The position numbers and the translations under genes are program-made. The notes below the pieces were generated by a model, which made no database searches, had not been told where the DNA came from, and saw only the letters and a list, made by a program, of their open reading frames with translations. Shown here in pieces: positions 44,680-56,737 of a stretch of 64,000 nt of DNA. This DNA comes from Salivita marina. GTDB taxonomy: Bacteria; Pseudomonadota; Gammaproteobacteria; Pseudomonadales; Azotimanducaceae. Where the stretch lies: the NCBI GenBank assembly GCA_038144425.1, contig JAYQNS010000004.1:988125-1052124 (forward strand), read 5' to 3'. The stretch's first letter is position 1. Each line of letters starts with the position of its first letter.

Positions 44680-44957
44680 TTAGCAATTCCATTTTCTAAG
44701 TGCTTTATTTATCTGCTATTAGGATCTCTTGCAGTTTTTCTTAGAAGTAAGTCTTTTCTTCATGCCTAACATTCTGGCACAAAAACTCTTTCTACGATTA
44801 GCAGCTTTAGATCCTTTTTTTAATTTACTTGGTTTAGTAGTTACAGGTGCTTTTTAAATTACCACCGGTAGCTCTATTGTAAGATGCTCTGCCTTTTTGC
44901 ATTAAGACCACCTGATTTAGACTTACCTGCTTTTCTTTGCCATGCTGGAGTTGCCAT
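44680..44957 (-). CDS. DUF6321-type basic protein, unit 2 (frameshifted)
   Basis: MATPAWQRKAGKSKSGGLNA is identical to unit 1; the end INKALRKWNC too. At least four indels in between. Confidence 0.6.
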
Positions 44958-45199
44958 TATGCTTTAACCTTTGGTTTTGGGGGTGGAACTATTTGTTGTT
45001 CAGTACATACAAATTTAATAAAAATTTTATTTTTGTTTACTTCTTCATAGCCTATTTCTTCTAACTTAGAAATAGATTCATAGTTTTCCAACTATCATAC
45101 ATGAGTAGCCATCAACAAATAAATCTGGATATTTGTAAAAGGTGGTAAACAAGTGTTTGCTACAGCAGAACACATTATTAAATTTAATACAAAATTCAT
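44957..45199 (-). CDS. small secreted protein, unit 2 (frameshifted)
   Basis: MNFVLNLIMCSAVANTCLPP is a signal peptide with Cys, followed by YPDLFVDGYSCMIV, a break, and YESISKLEEIGYEEVNKNKI. The design matches 7848-8057 though the sequence is quite different, so the gene is diverging quickly. Confidence 0.5.
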
Positions 45200-45415
45200 T
45201 CATCATCTTTCTTAGTCAATTTGTGCACTTGATCTTCTAACTCTGTAATTTTTTTATTAGCTTGATCTAAGTCTTGTTGTGAGTGTTCTAATTTTTGTAA
45301 GCATCGTTTATTAGCAGAGTCCTTAGACTTTACCATCTTGCAGCTCAGCTACTTCTTGCTTTAATATACGAACTTGATCTTTATATTCGTTAATCAAATC
45401 TAAGTTGTCAGACAT
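45196..45415 (-). CDS. coiled-coil protein in lysis cassette, unit 2 (frameshifted)
   Basis: MSDNLDLINEYKDQVRILKQ and EVAELQDGK, one indel, then KLEHSQQDLDQANKKITEL. Almost the same as unit 1. The open frame joining it to the holin upstream is a product of an indel. Confidence 0.55.
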
Positions 45416-45809
45416 TATTTTCTTTTTAAATGTAGAAACACCTTTGATACCTAGAACAGTTGAATAGCCACCAACAATTAATCCCTGCAACCAAAGGGGA
45501 AAATTATTTATTTGTTCAAAGAAAGTATCTAGCTTTGCAATAATTTGTTCATCTTCTGAAAAGACTCCCCATCCTGCAATCAACAGAGGAATTGAAATTA
45601 AAATTAAAAAACAAATTCATCTTTCAGATCCGTTTTTTGAGCAGAAATAGTTTGTTGTTTCCATTCAATTTCTCCAGAAGCCATCTTTTCTGCATGACGC
45701 ATTTCTGCAACTGATTGAAGTTCTTTTTACTTTTCTTCTGTTGGCAGCTATGACATACTTCAGTCTTAATCATACCTGGAACTAGCTTAGCAGCTATATT
45801 AAACCACAT
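45414..45809 (-). CDS. holin, GTA-type 3-TM family, unit 2 (frameshifted)
   Basis: MWFNIAAKLVPGMIKTEVCH, a charged middle with indels, then membrane helices ending IAGWGVFSEDEQIIAK, FPLWLQGLIVGGYSTVLGIK and G-V-S-T-F. The membrane part is clearly homologous to 8279-8669. Confidence 0.65.
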
Positions 45810-45818
45810 AATAATCTC

Positions 45819-46252
45819 CTATACTTCTTTTGCTGATTGCATTTTTGCAGCAAGTTTATTTGCTCTATTAGGAGTTTGTTTTGCCCACAAACTGTCAAGC
45901 ATTTGGAAACTAGCTTCACCATAATCTTCTGTGTCTAGTGCTTTCCACATATTTTTTAAACTTACTAACTCCACCCTCACCGATTTGGTAAACCATGTTA
46001 ATAATAACTTCTTTAGCTGTATTATTAATTGGTCTATCCCTATCATTCTTTCTGCTGCACTTAATGTTGTTTGAAAATCTCTTTCAAATACAAGCTCACC
46101 CTCTTGTTTAGTATATTCAATACCATGTTCATATTCGTCATCAGGTGTAATCTTATGACCATAAAATATAGTGTCAAAACCCTCACTACATTTATAAATT
46201 TTATTTACATAACCCTCCAGGCTTTTATTTCTTCTTTGACTTCTTCGTACAT
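45819..46252 (-). CDS. endolysin, GH24 lysozyme, unit 2 (frameshifted)
   Basis: Start ATG 46252 (MYEEVKEEIK) by comparison with unit 1. EGYVNKIYKCSEGFDTIFYG retains Glu, Cys and Thr at the same spacing. C-terminal FQMLDSLWAKQTPNRANKLA. Indels near 46220, 46040 and 45960. Confidence 0.8.
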
Positions 46253-46456
46253 ATACAATCCTCACAAGTACATACATCACCATCCCAATGATGTAGGTGA
46301 AACTCTGCCTTGCAATGACAATTACAATGGCAACTCTTACATTTTTTTTGTGTGTTCTTTCTTTGGTTTAGGAAAATCAAAAGTTAATACATCATTAAGC
46401 TTTTCACTAAGGCTATCTAGCCAACCAAAAAATGTATATAAAATTCTATCTAACAT
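46225..46456 (-). CDS. Cys-rich metal-binding protein, unit 2 (frameshifted)
   Basis: MLDRILYTFFGWLDSLSEKL, a Lys linker, then CKSCHCNCHCKAEFHLHHWD and VCTCEDCICTKK. The Cys pattern is kept exactly while His residues are added. It overlaps the endolysin start. Confidence 0.55.
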
Positions 46457-46458
46457 TT

Positions 46459-46561
46459 TTAGTTTCTTTCTGTTGTATAACTTTTTATTTTTAATAATTT
46501 TTTTTGAAAAAAATGCCTTAGCTGTTTAGCTATAGGATTTCTTTTTATTACTTTACGCATT
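46459..46561 (-). CDS. DUF7230-like small basic protein, unit 2
   Basis: MRKVIKRNPIAKQLRHFFQK, then a basic tail that shifts frame in the A run. R-N-P-x-A-x-Q-L is conserved with 9400-9528. Confidence 0.45.
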
Positions 46562-46774
46562 ATTCTACAATAAGTTTTTTTATAGATAATGAGCCATCAA
46601 TATTTTTTCTAATTCTGCCTTTGTACGCAAACATCTGTATTCAACATTTGAGCCTGTGTTACTACGCATTGCAACTCTCTTACCTTTAAGGCAAGTAGAT
46701 AAATCTGTTTGTATTCTTGCCTCCTTGATCTCATTGTTGACCAGGAGAAGTAAAGCTATAACTACCTGTTCCAT
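46560..46774 (-). CDS. small secreted protein, unit 2 (frameshifted)
   Basis: MEQVVIALLLLVNNEIKEAR, then LSTCLKGKRVAMRSNTGSNV and EYRCLRTKAELEK. One indel near 46605 hides the normal end IDGSLSIKKLIVE. Confidence 0.5.
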
Positions 46775-47142
46775 TAATGACTCCCATTAGCTCTAACTTT
46801 ATCTTTTAAATGTTCTAAAGATTCTTTTATCTTCTCAATGTCTTTCATTGCATAATTAATATTGACATTGTTGTTTCTCATTGTTTCCATTTCTTTTTGT
46901 ATATTTTCTACTTGTGATGCTATGTGTTCTAGCAACATAAATTGTTCTTGATCTACTGGTAACTGATTTGATTTTTTTAATAAATCAGCTTCAAATAATT
47001 CTCTACTTGTTTCTAAACTACCAATCCTATTTTCTAATTCAAAAAAACTAATTGTTGCAACAACTGCACCAGCTACGATCATTAAAAGGTTCTTAGCTGG
47101 TAACTGTATATATGTGTTCTCAGATAGTTTTAAGTTTTTCAT
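46774..47142 (-). CDS. membrane-anchored coiled-coil protein, unit 2
   Basis: 122 residues, intact: LPAKNLLMIVAGAVVATISF membrane helix, then heptads RIGSLETSRELFEADLLKKS and MNIEKIKESLEHLKDKV-like end. It shows the full length of the broken unit 1 gene at 9740-10128. Confidence 0.6.
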   Translation of the reverse strand: MKNLKLSENTYIQLPAKNLLMIVAGAVVATISFFELENRIGSLETSRELFEADLLKKSNQLPVDQEQFMLLEHIASQVENIQKEMETMRNNNVNINYAMKDIEKIKESLEHLKDKVRANGSH

Positions 47143-47219
47143 TAGTAATTAGTTGGGTTGCCAAATATTACTAACAACACAAATAGTATTATTAGAACAC
47201 CTGTAAAATAGTAATTCAT
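47142..47219 (-). CDS. 25-residue membrane peptide, unit 2 only
   Basis: MNYYFTGVLIILFVLLVIFG then NPTNY; ribosome site GGGAGC, and its TAA overlaps the next ATG. Short, but well placed and of clear membrane composition. No counterpart in unit 1. Confidence 0.35.
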   Translation of the reverse strand: MNYYFTGVLIILFVLLVIFGNPTNY

Positions 47220-47229
47220 AATTAGCTCC

Positions 47230-47563
47230 CTAGTCATTAGAATGATCTACCATTAAAAATTTTTATACCTAGTTTTTTTTGTTTGGCAGTGGGTGATCGC
47301 CAAATTTTTCGTCTGTGGAGTTTTACATTTTTTCTAAATGTGTTTGTTTTTATGTCTAGCAATTGGACTTTGCCAGTAGGTGAAACAGTAATTAAATCAA
47401 ATGGACATTGTGGATCACAAGCTTTTGCTACCCACAACCCTTGCCTACTTAGATTTACAATCTCTTGGTACTCTGCAATTGTGCCTTTAATATTTGTGCT
47501 TAGCTTAATAGGTTTACTATTAGGCTTATCAAGGAACTTAGACTTACTAGACCGACTGCCCAT
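47230..47563 (-). CDS. PD-(D/E)XK endonuclease-like protein, unit 2 (frameshifted at the end)
   Basis: MGSRSSKSKFLDKPNSKPIK, GTIAEYQEIVNLSRQGLWVA, CDPQCPFDLITV, VQLLDIKTNTFRKN. The same catalytic Glu, Asp and D-x-K as in unit 1. One indel near 47262 before VDHSND. Confidence 0.65.
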
Positions 47564-47705
47564 AAAGTTTATAAACATTGTCCACTTTAGTATCTAAGTG
47601 GGTTAAATGATTATCCTTTATTACTGAAATCTTGTTGTGTATTAATTTGATCTCACCTTGTAATTTTATAATCTGTTCAGAATTTTTTTGTGATTGTGTA
47701 GCCAT
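47500..47705 (-). CDS. small coiled-coil/TM protein, unit 2 (frameshifted)
   Basis: MATQSQKNSEQIIKLQGEIK is the same as unit 1. After one lost base near 47570 the overlapping membrane-helix frame LWAVGLVSLSSLISLIVNLL is intact, so the dual-coded segment is conserved. Confidence 0.5.
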
Positions 47706-49720
47706 TATTCTGTTTGTCCTGCACCAACTGTTACAGCTCTTAATAATGATAGTGCTGTATTATAATCTTTCAATCTTGTGTTAAATCTATAAAAGCTTGA
47801 ATACCTTTGTCGCTTGTTAATGCTTCTGCAATTATTTTAGAATTTTGGAAAAGTTTTATCATTATACCAATTAACAATACCATCTTTAACTGGAAAGCCA
47901 CCAGCAACAAAAGCAACTTTGTTTTTACTTGCTTGTTCTTTAAATAATAAATTACTTGCAGTTGGTGATCCTGCTTTACCACCTTGTGCAGTTGCTTTTA
48001 ATATATCTGCAAAATTCTATTGCTTTTTTAACATCTGTTAATTTAACATTTGAGTCTGTTTGTTTAGCTAATTCAAACATCATTTGTGTTAAATTAGCTT
48101 TTTGTTTAGGATCTTTCATTATAGCATCATGGAATATAACACCTTGACTTAAACCTTTATCTATATGTTTAGATTGTGATTTTATAAAAGCATTATTTAT
48201 ATAACCAGTTACTACATTTTCCCAAGCACCAGCTACACCACTTTTATTTAAAGATTTAGCCATAGCATTTATATCTGATGGTACTGCTTTAGTTTCTAAG
48301 AATTTCCACATTGTACCAATTTTATTTACATCTTCTGCATTTTTAGCTTTTTCTAAACTTTTAAATAATTCTGTTACAGATCCTTTTGTAATAGGTTTTA
48401 CATACTCATCATTATATTTAATGTATGCTTTTGAGCTTTGACATAATCTTTGTTTGTACTCATAAGAGTATTTAAACTATCTGACATAAATTTATATTTT
48501 TTAACTGCTACAACATCAGAAGCTTTTTTACACCTTGACCAACTGTGGAATAAAATATATCTCTAACCTCTCTATAAATTTGGTGCATTGCTTGACCATT
48601 ACCCTCAGTTTTTTGTAATTTGTTAGCAAGTTGTACAATAGTTTTTGCATCAGATGGCTCTAAATTTTTTGCTAAATTTTTCCAACTTATAACAAGATTA
48701 TTTACATCTTGAGAGTCGTAAAACTTTTCAAGTTTACCACCACCTGCATTTTTCCAAGCTGTACTTCTTTGTGATGATAATGCAACAGCAGCTTTTTTTA
48801 ATTGTGTGTAATATTCTTTATCAGAAACAAATCGTCTATTTGTAATAACAATACCATTTTTCCTGACCCCATTTTTCAATAAATCTTTTTAATTTTTCTG
48901 GTCGTTCAGTCCAAAATTTATCCATAACTTTTGTACCAATTATGGTAGATTGGACATTGGTTTCTGCTGATTTAATTGCAGAAGAACCTGTAACTTCTGC
49001 TGCTGATAAATTAAATTCTTTATCTATTTTTTGCATCTTTTTCTATTTTTTTTGCTTTTTCTATAACTGCTTTTGTTGGCAACATATCTTTACTTAAAAC
49101 AGCAAGATTACCTTTTTAAGTGCATACAAGTCCATCATAATGTTAGTTCCAACACCAACAGCAGTACCTGCCATTTCATTTGAATTGTTGGTAACTAATT
49201 GGTCTAATGCACCACTAGCAGCACCAGTACCTGTAAACAAAGCTTTTGCTTTAGTGGTTTTACCTAAAATACCACCAGGTGCAGCATACTCACCCATAGT
49301 CATAGCATACTTACCTAAGTCTGATTTACTTTTATAAGTTAAAAAATTATCTCTTATATATTCGCCAGGTAAAACTTATCAGCTTTTTCTACTGCAATTT
49401 GCACATCTGATTTCATTTCATTAGCTTCATCATTAGAAAAGCCAATAGCTTCAGCAGCTTTATCAAAAACAAATTCACTACCTGAGTCTATTGCTTGTAC
49501 TAAAATAAAATGGTAAATCAATAACATAAGTAATACCTTTAGCAGCACCTACAGCACCAGATACAGCAACATCTTCTGCTGTTTGTAAACCAGTAAGATT
49601 ACCCTCTGTTACAATTTGTTCATCTTGTTTAGTTCCCTCACTTAATATTTTTTGTTCTTCTTGTTTTTTTAAATATTCTTCTTTGTCAAAATTTTTTAAA
49701 TATTCAGATATAGCTGACAT
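47705..49720 (-). CDS. large internal virion (ejection-type) protein, unit 2 (many frameshifts)
   Basis: Starts MSAISEYLKNFDKEEYLKKQ. Recognisable blocks are GAVGAAKGITYVIDLPFYF, MGEYAAPGGILGKTTKAKAL, FTGTGAASGALDQLVTNNSN, WTERPEKLKRFIEKWGQ and MWKFLETKAVPSDINAMAKS. At least ten breaks. Order and length match 10603-12600. Confidence 0.5.
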
Positions 49721-50805
49721 TATTATGAACTCCTTTTTAGCATTATAGTAAGTTTCATATATTTCTTCCCAATCTATACCTTTGTATTCATCGGTTAGTA
49801 ATGCTTTAATTGTAGGTTCATCATAACCATCTAAAGCATAACTTGTAATTAAATTTTCTATCATTTCACCAGATGGTTTAACTTTGCCTTTAATATAATT
49901 TAAGTACTCTTTTGTATATTCACCTTTATCATTAGTTGCAGATTTACCTTTAGTAGCTAAAAATTCTCTAGCATTATTAATTAATTTTTCTTGAATAATA
50001 ATTTGATTTTTTAAGTTTTGCTTTAAATGTAGATGGAGTATCTTTATCACTTGGAATAGACTCTTGAATCCAACCAATCTCTTTTTCACCAGCAGCAACA
50101 CCAGTAACAGATTTTCTGTAGTCGTTAAAGTATTGTTGGTTAGTTTGTAGCCAAGTTGAATAACGATTTAGATAACCTCTTTCTTCAATAGTTAATGGTT
50201 TGTTTGTAAGGTTAGCTACTTTGTCTTTTTTCTTTTAAAAATAAAAATTTTGCTTTACCATCTAAACTTAAAAATTCATCATCAAAAAGAAGCTCTTGTC
50301 TTTTAAGATTAGTTAATAAATTTTCACCTTTAATAACTGTTTCAGCTAATTTTGTTTTGTTTGATTTTTTGTGTTATATCATCTACATTTTTACCAGTTA
50401 TACTTTGTGAAACTATATCATAACCATTTGCTGTTAGTTCAGTAGCTTTTGCTAGACCATCTTTTGTAGAAATATTTAATGTTTGTTTATCACCATCTGC
50501 ATTTATAAATGTTGTAAACTTAGCAGCTTTAGGTGTGGCAAATTCATTTTCTTTAAATACTCTAAAGGAAAAGCTTTAAACAATGCTTTATCTTCTTCTG
50601 GTACTTTATCAGCATAATCTTTTATTAATTTTCTTTTTCTTCCTCTTGTTCCATAGCAGAAAACATAGATGCTGTTTTCATACCTTGAATTAAATTTGGT
50701 AGAGCTGCACCAGGATTTTTGACCTGATAGTCCAGCAGTTAATAAACCAATACCACCTAAAACTTCTGGTGAGTATAATAAACCTTTAAAGGGTGATTCT
50801 GCCAT
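49720..50805 (-). CDS. internal virion protein, unit 2 (many frameshifts)
   Basis: MAESPFKGLLYSPEVLGGIG, LTAGLSGQK, then KAFPLEYLKKMNL, a GVAAGEKEIGWIQESIPSDK-type block, and the C-terminal IDWEEIYETYYNAKKE. Homologous to 12600-13807. Confidence 0.5.
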
Positions 50806-51818
50806 TAGATTAGTCCTTGTTCTTTTAAGTAGTTATAATAAATATTACTTGCTGACATATTAGCATTGTAACCAAACTGACTTGCATTAGTTGTCATGTT
50901 TAATGTTTTAGCTAATTTTTCTTTTGCTGCATTATATGTATTTAAAAATCATTTGATATGCCAAGATTATTAGATGTATTAGAAAAATAATCATTTACCA
51001 TTGAGTTTTCATTTGTTTCAACAGTTCTAAAATCATCAGGATTATCAAATGTAATTGTATTGTTATTTTGACCATCACCACCACCACCAGTATTATTATT
51101 TTGAGTTATCAGGTAATGTGCTTCTATAATCAGTTTCGTTAAATAAATAATTGTACTCTGGTGATCCTCAACAATTCTCCCATTAGGATTCCAATTTAAA
51201 CCAGTACCTAACTCATACTCTTTTATCATAGCAGTAGTCATGTAATTGTTTCGTCTTTTTTGTTAGCAGAATTAGCAAATGGAGATAAAATTTCATTTAG
51301 TGCATTAATAGAAAAAAATGGTGAGCCTGTTAATCTTTCAAAAGTTGTTTTGCCAGTTAGTGCATCATTAATATTTACACCTTGATCTACAAGATCAACT
51401 ATGTTTTTGTGCAACAGCAGTTTTTGTTGAGACTTTCTGTCATTGCTGTATTATATTGATTACTTTGTGTGCCTTGAAAAGCATCAGTAGATCCACCACC
51501 ACTTGATTGTGAACCACTATCATCTCTACCTCTATCCATATCTCTTGATACATCACCACCAGCTCTGTTTTGACTTGAGTCAGTAGAACCAAAACCATCA
51601 AAACTTAATAACCCAGATGCACCAATATTAGGCTCATTGTTTAATAGAGAGCCATGTAAATTAGCTTCTAACAATAAACCTTTTTCAGCATCTGTGATAT
51701 ATGCTAATTCTGTATCTGGACTATCTGGTGATGATTTCCAAAATTTAGGTGCAGTAACTTCTTCTGTTTTGCCTAAATAGTTTTTTACACCACCTTGAAC
51801 TGCGTAATCTTTTTCCAT
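50805..51818 (-). CDS. virion protein of unknown function, unit 2 (frameshifted)
   Basis: MEKDYAVQGGVKNYLGKTEE, AYITDAEKGLLLEANLHGSL, GGDVSRDMDRGRDDSGSQSS, then IKEYELGTGLNWNPN and an Asn-rich end. N-terminus and linker match 13807-14813; the middle differs. Confidence 0.5.
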
Positions 51819-51929
51819 TAAAATATAATTCCAAGAACACTAAGTATTAATAATAACATTATGTACTTTGAAGTTTTTCTATCTATATCAACTTCAATAT
51901 CAAAAATTATTTTTTTTTAATTTATCCAT
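51818..51929 (-). CDS. 37-residue membrane protein, unit 2 (frameshifted)
   Basis: MDKLKK, one extra A, then FDIEVDIDRKTSKYIMLLLI and LSVLGIIF. Counterpart of 14813-14926. Confidence 0.45.
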
Positions 51930-52633
51930 TATAGTAACCCTCCTAAAAATCCTAAACCACCACCGATAGCTGCACCAAATCCACCAAATTTTGATCCGAT
52001 TAATGCACCACCCATAGCAGTTGTTACAGGATTAGCTTGTGTTTGTGTTGAGCCTGTTTGTATGGAAAACCACTAGCAATTGGTTACTAAACTACTGTAT
52101 TGTTGTAGTGAAGCAAAAGGTGCTAGGTTTTTTTGTCTTTCAATATTTTCTAATTGAGCTCCAGTTTGTACTAAAGTAGGTGTAGCACTAGCAATACCTA
52201 ATTGTCTTTGTCGTTCTCTTTCGTAAGCATCAAATGCCATTTGGCATAGCTGCATCTGCAACACCTTGTATTATTTGTTGTTGATTCATTGCTGATCCTG
52301 GTGTTCTACCAGCACCACTAAATTCTGTATTAATTGCAGTTGCTATATCTGCTCCTGCACCTTGTAATAAAGGTGATAAAAATGGATTTAGATATTTGCA
52401 CCAGATAATGTATCTGATAGCTGTTGTTGTGCAGCAGTACCCATTAATTCTTGTCCAGCAAGTCCTGTTATTGTTTGCTGTGAGGGAGCTACATAACCTG
52501 ATGCTTTTACTCCTTGTCCATATAAATTTCCAGCTTCTGATATAATTTGATTTAAAGCTGGTCTTGCAGGTTCGTATGGATTTACAGTTTGTATCTGTTG
52601 TCCACCACCACTATTTCCACCACCAAATGACAT
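51929..52633 (-). CDS. internal/adaptor virion protein, unit 2 (frameshifted)
   Basis: MSFGGGNSGGGQQIQTVNPY, EPARPALNQIISEAGNLYGQ, then YERERQRQLGIASATPTLVQ and a Gly-rich tail. Three breaks. Counterpart of 14926-15630. Confidence 0.55.
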
Positions 52634-53074
52634 TAATCATTCTCCTTTTTATTTAATTGTTTTTCTAAAACTACATGAGTTCTTTGTAATCTAAGTTTTG
52701 CATTATTTTATCCCAACCTGGTCTTGCAAAAAGTTCCATAGAATTACAGTCATTATCTATTGCAAACTTTTCTAGCTCACTTACTAAATGCTGCCATTTT
52801 TGTCTGTGCCTACCTGTAACAATAAATATATTGCAAGATCGTTTAAGTTTTCTTTGTATTATTTCTGTAACTACAACACCATAATATTTATCTAATGTTG
52901 TAGATTTAGATTTATCCCAAATAATCAAAGTTGAAATTTCTTTTCTTTTAATTTTTCTAAAATAAAATCACTATCAGTATAATTTCCTGAGTATGATAAA
53001 GCTTCTTGAATATTTTTAGAAACTAAACCCCAAACATCATTTATATTTGATGTGGTATTTTGTACTATGTTCAT
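52633..53074 (-). CDS. GNAT-like virion-cluster protein, unit 2 (frameshifted)
   Basis: MNIVQNTTSNINDVWGLVSK, SGNYTDSDFILEKLKEKKFQ, then VVVTEIIQRKLKRSCNIFIV and FARPGWDKIMQN. The centre is nearly identical to unit 1. Confidence 0.6.
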
Positions 53075-53400
53075 TATGTAATGCTCAAATAACTTATTCC
53101 TATGTGAACACTATCTGTTGAACTAATTGTTGCTTTAAGTGCATCTGAGTTTTCTAAAACTAAAGGCACACTTAATAGCTCCTCTGAATTATTTGCTGTA
53201 AGTGATTTTGTATTAAATATTGTAAATTCTGCACTAGCTGAATTATCTGCTACATCCATAGATACAGTTGGTGTATTACCAGTATTGTTTGTAATTCTTA
53301 TAGATTTTATAATTATAGTTTCATTACTAGCAGCAGTTACTAAAGTAGTTTCTGATGCAGTAGCTAAAGCTTTACCTAAAAATCTATATGAGTTAGCCAT
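53074..53400 (-). CDS. small beta-rich tail-associated protein, unit 2
   Basis: 108 residues, intact, MANSYRFLGKALATASETTL to STDSVHIGISYLSIT. It is closely similar to 16070-16399 and marks the edge beyond which the fibre cassettes are unrelated. Confidence 0.55.
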   Translation of the reverse strand: MANSYRFLGKALATASETTLVTAASNETIIIKSIRITNNTGNTPTVSMDVADNSASAEFTIFNTKSLTANNSEELLSVPLVLENSDALKATISSTDSVHIGISYLSIT

Positions 53401-53402
53401 GA

Positions 53403-54468
53403 CTACCTAGCTGTGCATGGCACATTGTTTGAACCTACTAATGATTGACCAAATGCCATGTAGATGTATGTTCCACCTGATGCGTTAATTACAGCATTTG
53501 TTCCTCTAGCTTTTAAACCATTAGAAAAGATAATCAAATCTTCCATCAGTTGAATTATTTTCAGCAGAACTAGTATCAGCAAAAAGCTCTGGTACAGCAA
53601 CCTGTATTTGATGGTGTTCTTTTTTATCTATCATCATCCAATTATTTGTTGTATCAGTTCTTTTACCATAACCCAAGCAGGTTTAAATCCTGTATAGATA
53701 AATGAACCATCTGCATTACCATTACCAGTATAAATTACCAAACTTGCTATAACCAGCTTTCTCTGCAAAACAGTAAGCAATATAATTTTGACCACTTCCA
53801 TTTGAACCTGCTGATGTACCAACATTAAATACAGAAAGATGTAAATGCAGAACTTTGAAAACAACATTACCTGCACCAGAAACAGCACTATTACTATTTA
53901 AAAGTTAAAAATCTTGTATAATCTCCTAGTGAAGCACTTAATGGTTGATGGCTCATTAACCAATTATTAGTTCCATTTAATTCTTTAATTAAAACTACTT
54001 GTGGTACTGCACCTAAACCATGACCGATTGTGGCATTACTTCCTGTGCCTGTGTATGAACATATTGAAAAACCTGCTGTTGTATTTACTGATGTGTAAGT
54101 AGTGTTTATAGAACCATCTGTGTTTGATGAACCTTGACCATTTGCTTTCCAGTTCCATGAACAATATGTATATGTGTTAGCATTAACTTCGCCTTGATTA
54201 CTATCATCACCTAATGTAAATCCAGTAGATGTTATTCCTGTTACTGCTGTTGATTCTGTAGCTTCTGCATTAGTTCTATTAGAACCAATATATTTAGTTG
54301 CACCTTTCTAACACTATCTGTCCACCAATGATTATCAACTGCATTTCTTCTTTTTATCCAGTTTAAATCTGGTTGCATACCTGTTGTTATAGTTCTAGCT
54401 GAACCATTACCTGTGTAAGTAACTGTATTAAAATAATCTGTAGATTTATTAATTGTAGTATAAGCCAT
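53403..54468 (-). CDS. tail fibre protein, DUF7483-like, unit 2 only (frameshifted)
   Basis: MAYTTINKSTDYFNTVTYTG, NGSARTITTGMQPDLNWIKR, AVDNHWWTDSVR, then YCSWNWKANGQGSSN, SICSYTGTGSNATIGHGLGA, and KARGTNAVINASGGTYIYMA near the end. The repeated Y-T-G-x-G-x...G-x-x-P-x-x-x-x-I-K units are those of marine phage fibre proteins with DUF7483-type domains. At least five breaks. Confidence 0.6.
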
Positions 54469-54475
54469 TATAAAT

Positions 54476-56672
54476 TTAATCCTTTCGTTGATAAACAGTA
54501 AATCCTGATGGAACATTATATTCAAATATTCCATTCCACTTGCGTTAGTTCCTGCACTAGATACTGCTGTTGTTCCAAAGTAGCCATTGCCGAAATTAAA
54601 TTGTAAACTTCCTGATTCTATTGAAGCACTTGGTGTATAAAATCCACTTGAATTATGTTCTGGTGTAACATTGGACTTGTTCCATTAGATGGGTCAGAGC
54701 TATTATACCAAGTACCATTTTAAAAAGTATACAATTTAAAATTATCATCATCTAAAGCTACCATTATAATATCTCCTGCTGTTGCTTGTGTTCCAAGTAC
54801 CATTATTAGTTGATGCATTTAATTTATTAGGTTGACCACCATTTTGAAAAAGTTCCAACCATAAGTTATATCTACCTATGTAACCATAATTAGCATCTGA
54901 TACATCTGATGTTTTTCAGAGGTGCACCCCAACCTAAAGTCCAATACCATAGTTTCCACTACCATATTTTACTTCCCAATAATACCTAAAGATGACATAG
55001 CTAAATGTGCCAGTACCCCTAACCATGCACCACTTACTGTTCCTTTAGTATTACCATTACTAAAAACATAACCAGAATTAGTTTGGTTTAAAGGATTTTA
55101 AATGTACAAAAAACATTGCTTGGACAATCTTCTGTTTTTGTAAGTGTACCACCACTAACTGTAAATGGATTTGAGTTTGGTGAATGGTCTGTTACTGAAT
55201 TACCATCTTTTAAAACAAAACAACCATTAGTTCCATAAGATACACTAGGAGAAGTATTTATTTTTCCATTCTCAGTTGTACTATCTGTTGAACCAAAATC
55301 TGATGCAGCATAAGTATAATTATCACAAAAATGAATATGAGATAAAACACCATTAAGATAATTACCAGAACTACCATTACTTCCAATCTAGTATAAGTTG
55401 TCAAATTAATTAAACTTTGTCTACCAGATGTTGGATTGGTTCTTGAATTAAAAGATGTTTCTTTCCTACACCATTAACCCAAATTTTCATTCTATTGTCT
55501 GCTGTAGAGTTGTAGTATCCCATCTTAAAACAATATGATACCAAGCATTAGTGTCTCTAAAAACTCTATTAGTAACTAAATTTCCACCATCATTAGAATA
55601 ACCACCTGCTTGAAAACTAGCAAATTGTAATCTATCTTGAATCAAAAGCTATTTTATCTTTATTATTGTTGTCTAGGTATAAACCAAATATACTATGTTC
55701 TGCTCCTGTAGAACATCTTTTTAACAAAAAAACTAGTTGTCCACTTAGTTCTTGTTCCACTTGAAGTTGTTGATACTGATAATTGTGTTCTAGCCATTAG
55801 TTAAATTGTCCCCACCTGTTGCACCGAAGCTAGATTTAAGCTAAAATCTCTATCTACAGTTTGATTTTCTGCATCGGTTATTCTTAATGTAAAATTATAT
55901 AAAGTTGCTGCTGTAGAAGTTCCACCAAAATCAGTTGTAGTTATTACACCATTTGAAGCTAAACTACAATTAGCACCTGATGAAGCAGTTAAAACATTTC
56001 CACCAGATGTAACTTCGCTAAATGTTATCGCACTATCTGATGAGCCTGTAACTGTTGCAACTGTACCAGAAAAATTACCAGCAATAGTTCCTAATGAACC
56101 TGCTGCTGTTGTAAAACTAGGTGCAGTTGAAGCTGTTATAATATTGTTTGTTGATCTACCAGCAAGACCATTTGGATTTTCAACTCTAACAAAATAATTA
56201 CCAGCAGCTAAAGTTACATTAACTGATAATGTTGTAGCATTAGTAAATGAAACTGTGTTTGCATTTGTTATAGCTCCAGTAGAGCCATTAACAAAGTAAC
56301 TTGTGGTATAGAAACAAATCCTGTTCCTGTAATACTTATTGTTGTAGCAGTAGCAGGTGCAATTGTTTGTGATACATCAGCTACTGTTGGTTTTGTTTCA
56401 GCAGCATCAACCCAAGATAATTGATTACTATTACTTCCATTGGTAGCAAGTACCTGTCCATTTGTACCCACATTTTGTGGTAAAATTAAATTATAAGATT
56501 GTCCAGCAGAGTGAGGTGGTGCTTGTATAGACACACCATGACTGTTCTGACTGCAATTCAAAGTAAGTTTTGCATCAGCACTAGATCCATCACCTTTAAT
56601 CTTTAATACTGGATTTTCTATCGTACTGGTAGTTCCTGAAACTATATTTCCAAGATTCCTTGCTTTAGACAT
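54476..56672 (-). CDS. long tail fibre with Ig-like and LamG/DUF7483-like domains, unit 2 only (many frameshifts)
   Basis: MSKARNLGNIVSGTTSTIEN, QSYNLILPQNVGTNGQVLAT, SVNVTLAAGNYFVRVENPNG (Ig-like), RTKWTTSFFVKRCSTGAEHS (LamG-like start), and a C-terminus GIFEYNVPSGFTVYQRKD, the F-E-Y-x-V-P-x-G-F end of this fibre class. About 700 residues. Probably a receptor-binding protein. Confidence 0.6.
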
Positions 56673-56737
56673 TATTTAATTTTCCTTTATTATTTTGAAT
56701 TTTGTAATGGCTAGATATTTCTACCTAGCCATATAAT

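Noticed and set aside
45323..45583. Holin fused to the coiled-coil protein in one frame
   Set aside because: In unit 1 the two are separate genes with their own start; the fusion in unit 2 comes from an indel in the A run before the second ATG.
46071..46529. Plus-strand open frame of 152 codons
   Set aside because: It covers the endolysin, Cys-rich and DUF7230-like genes in antisense. The product is low-complexity Phe/Ser/Ile; the opposite strand has clear families.
49478..50101. Fusion of the two internal virion proteins
   Set aside because: Unit 1 has a stop and a new start (TAATG-type overlap) at the same place; the unit 2 fusion is another indel product.
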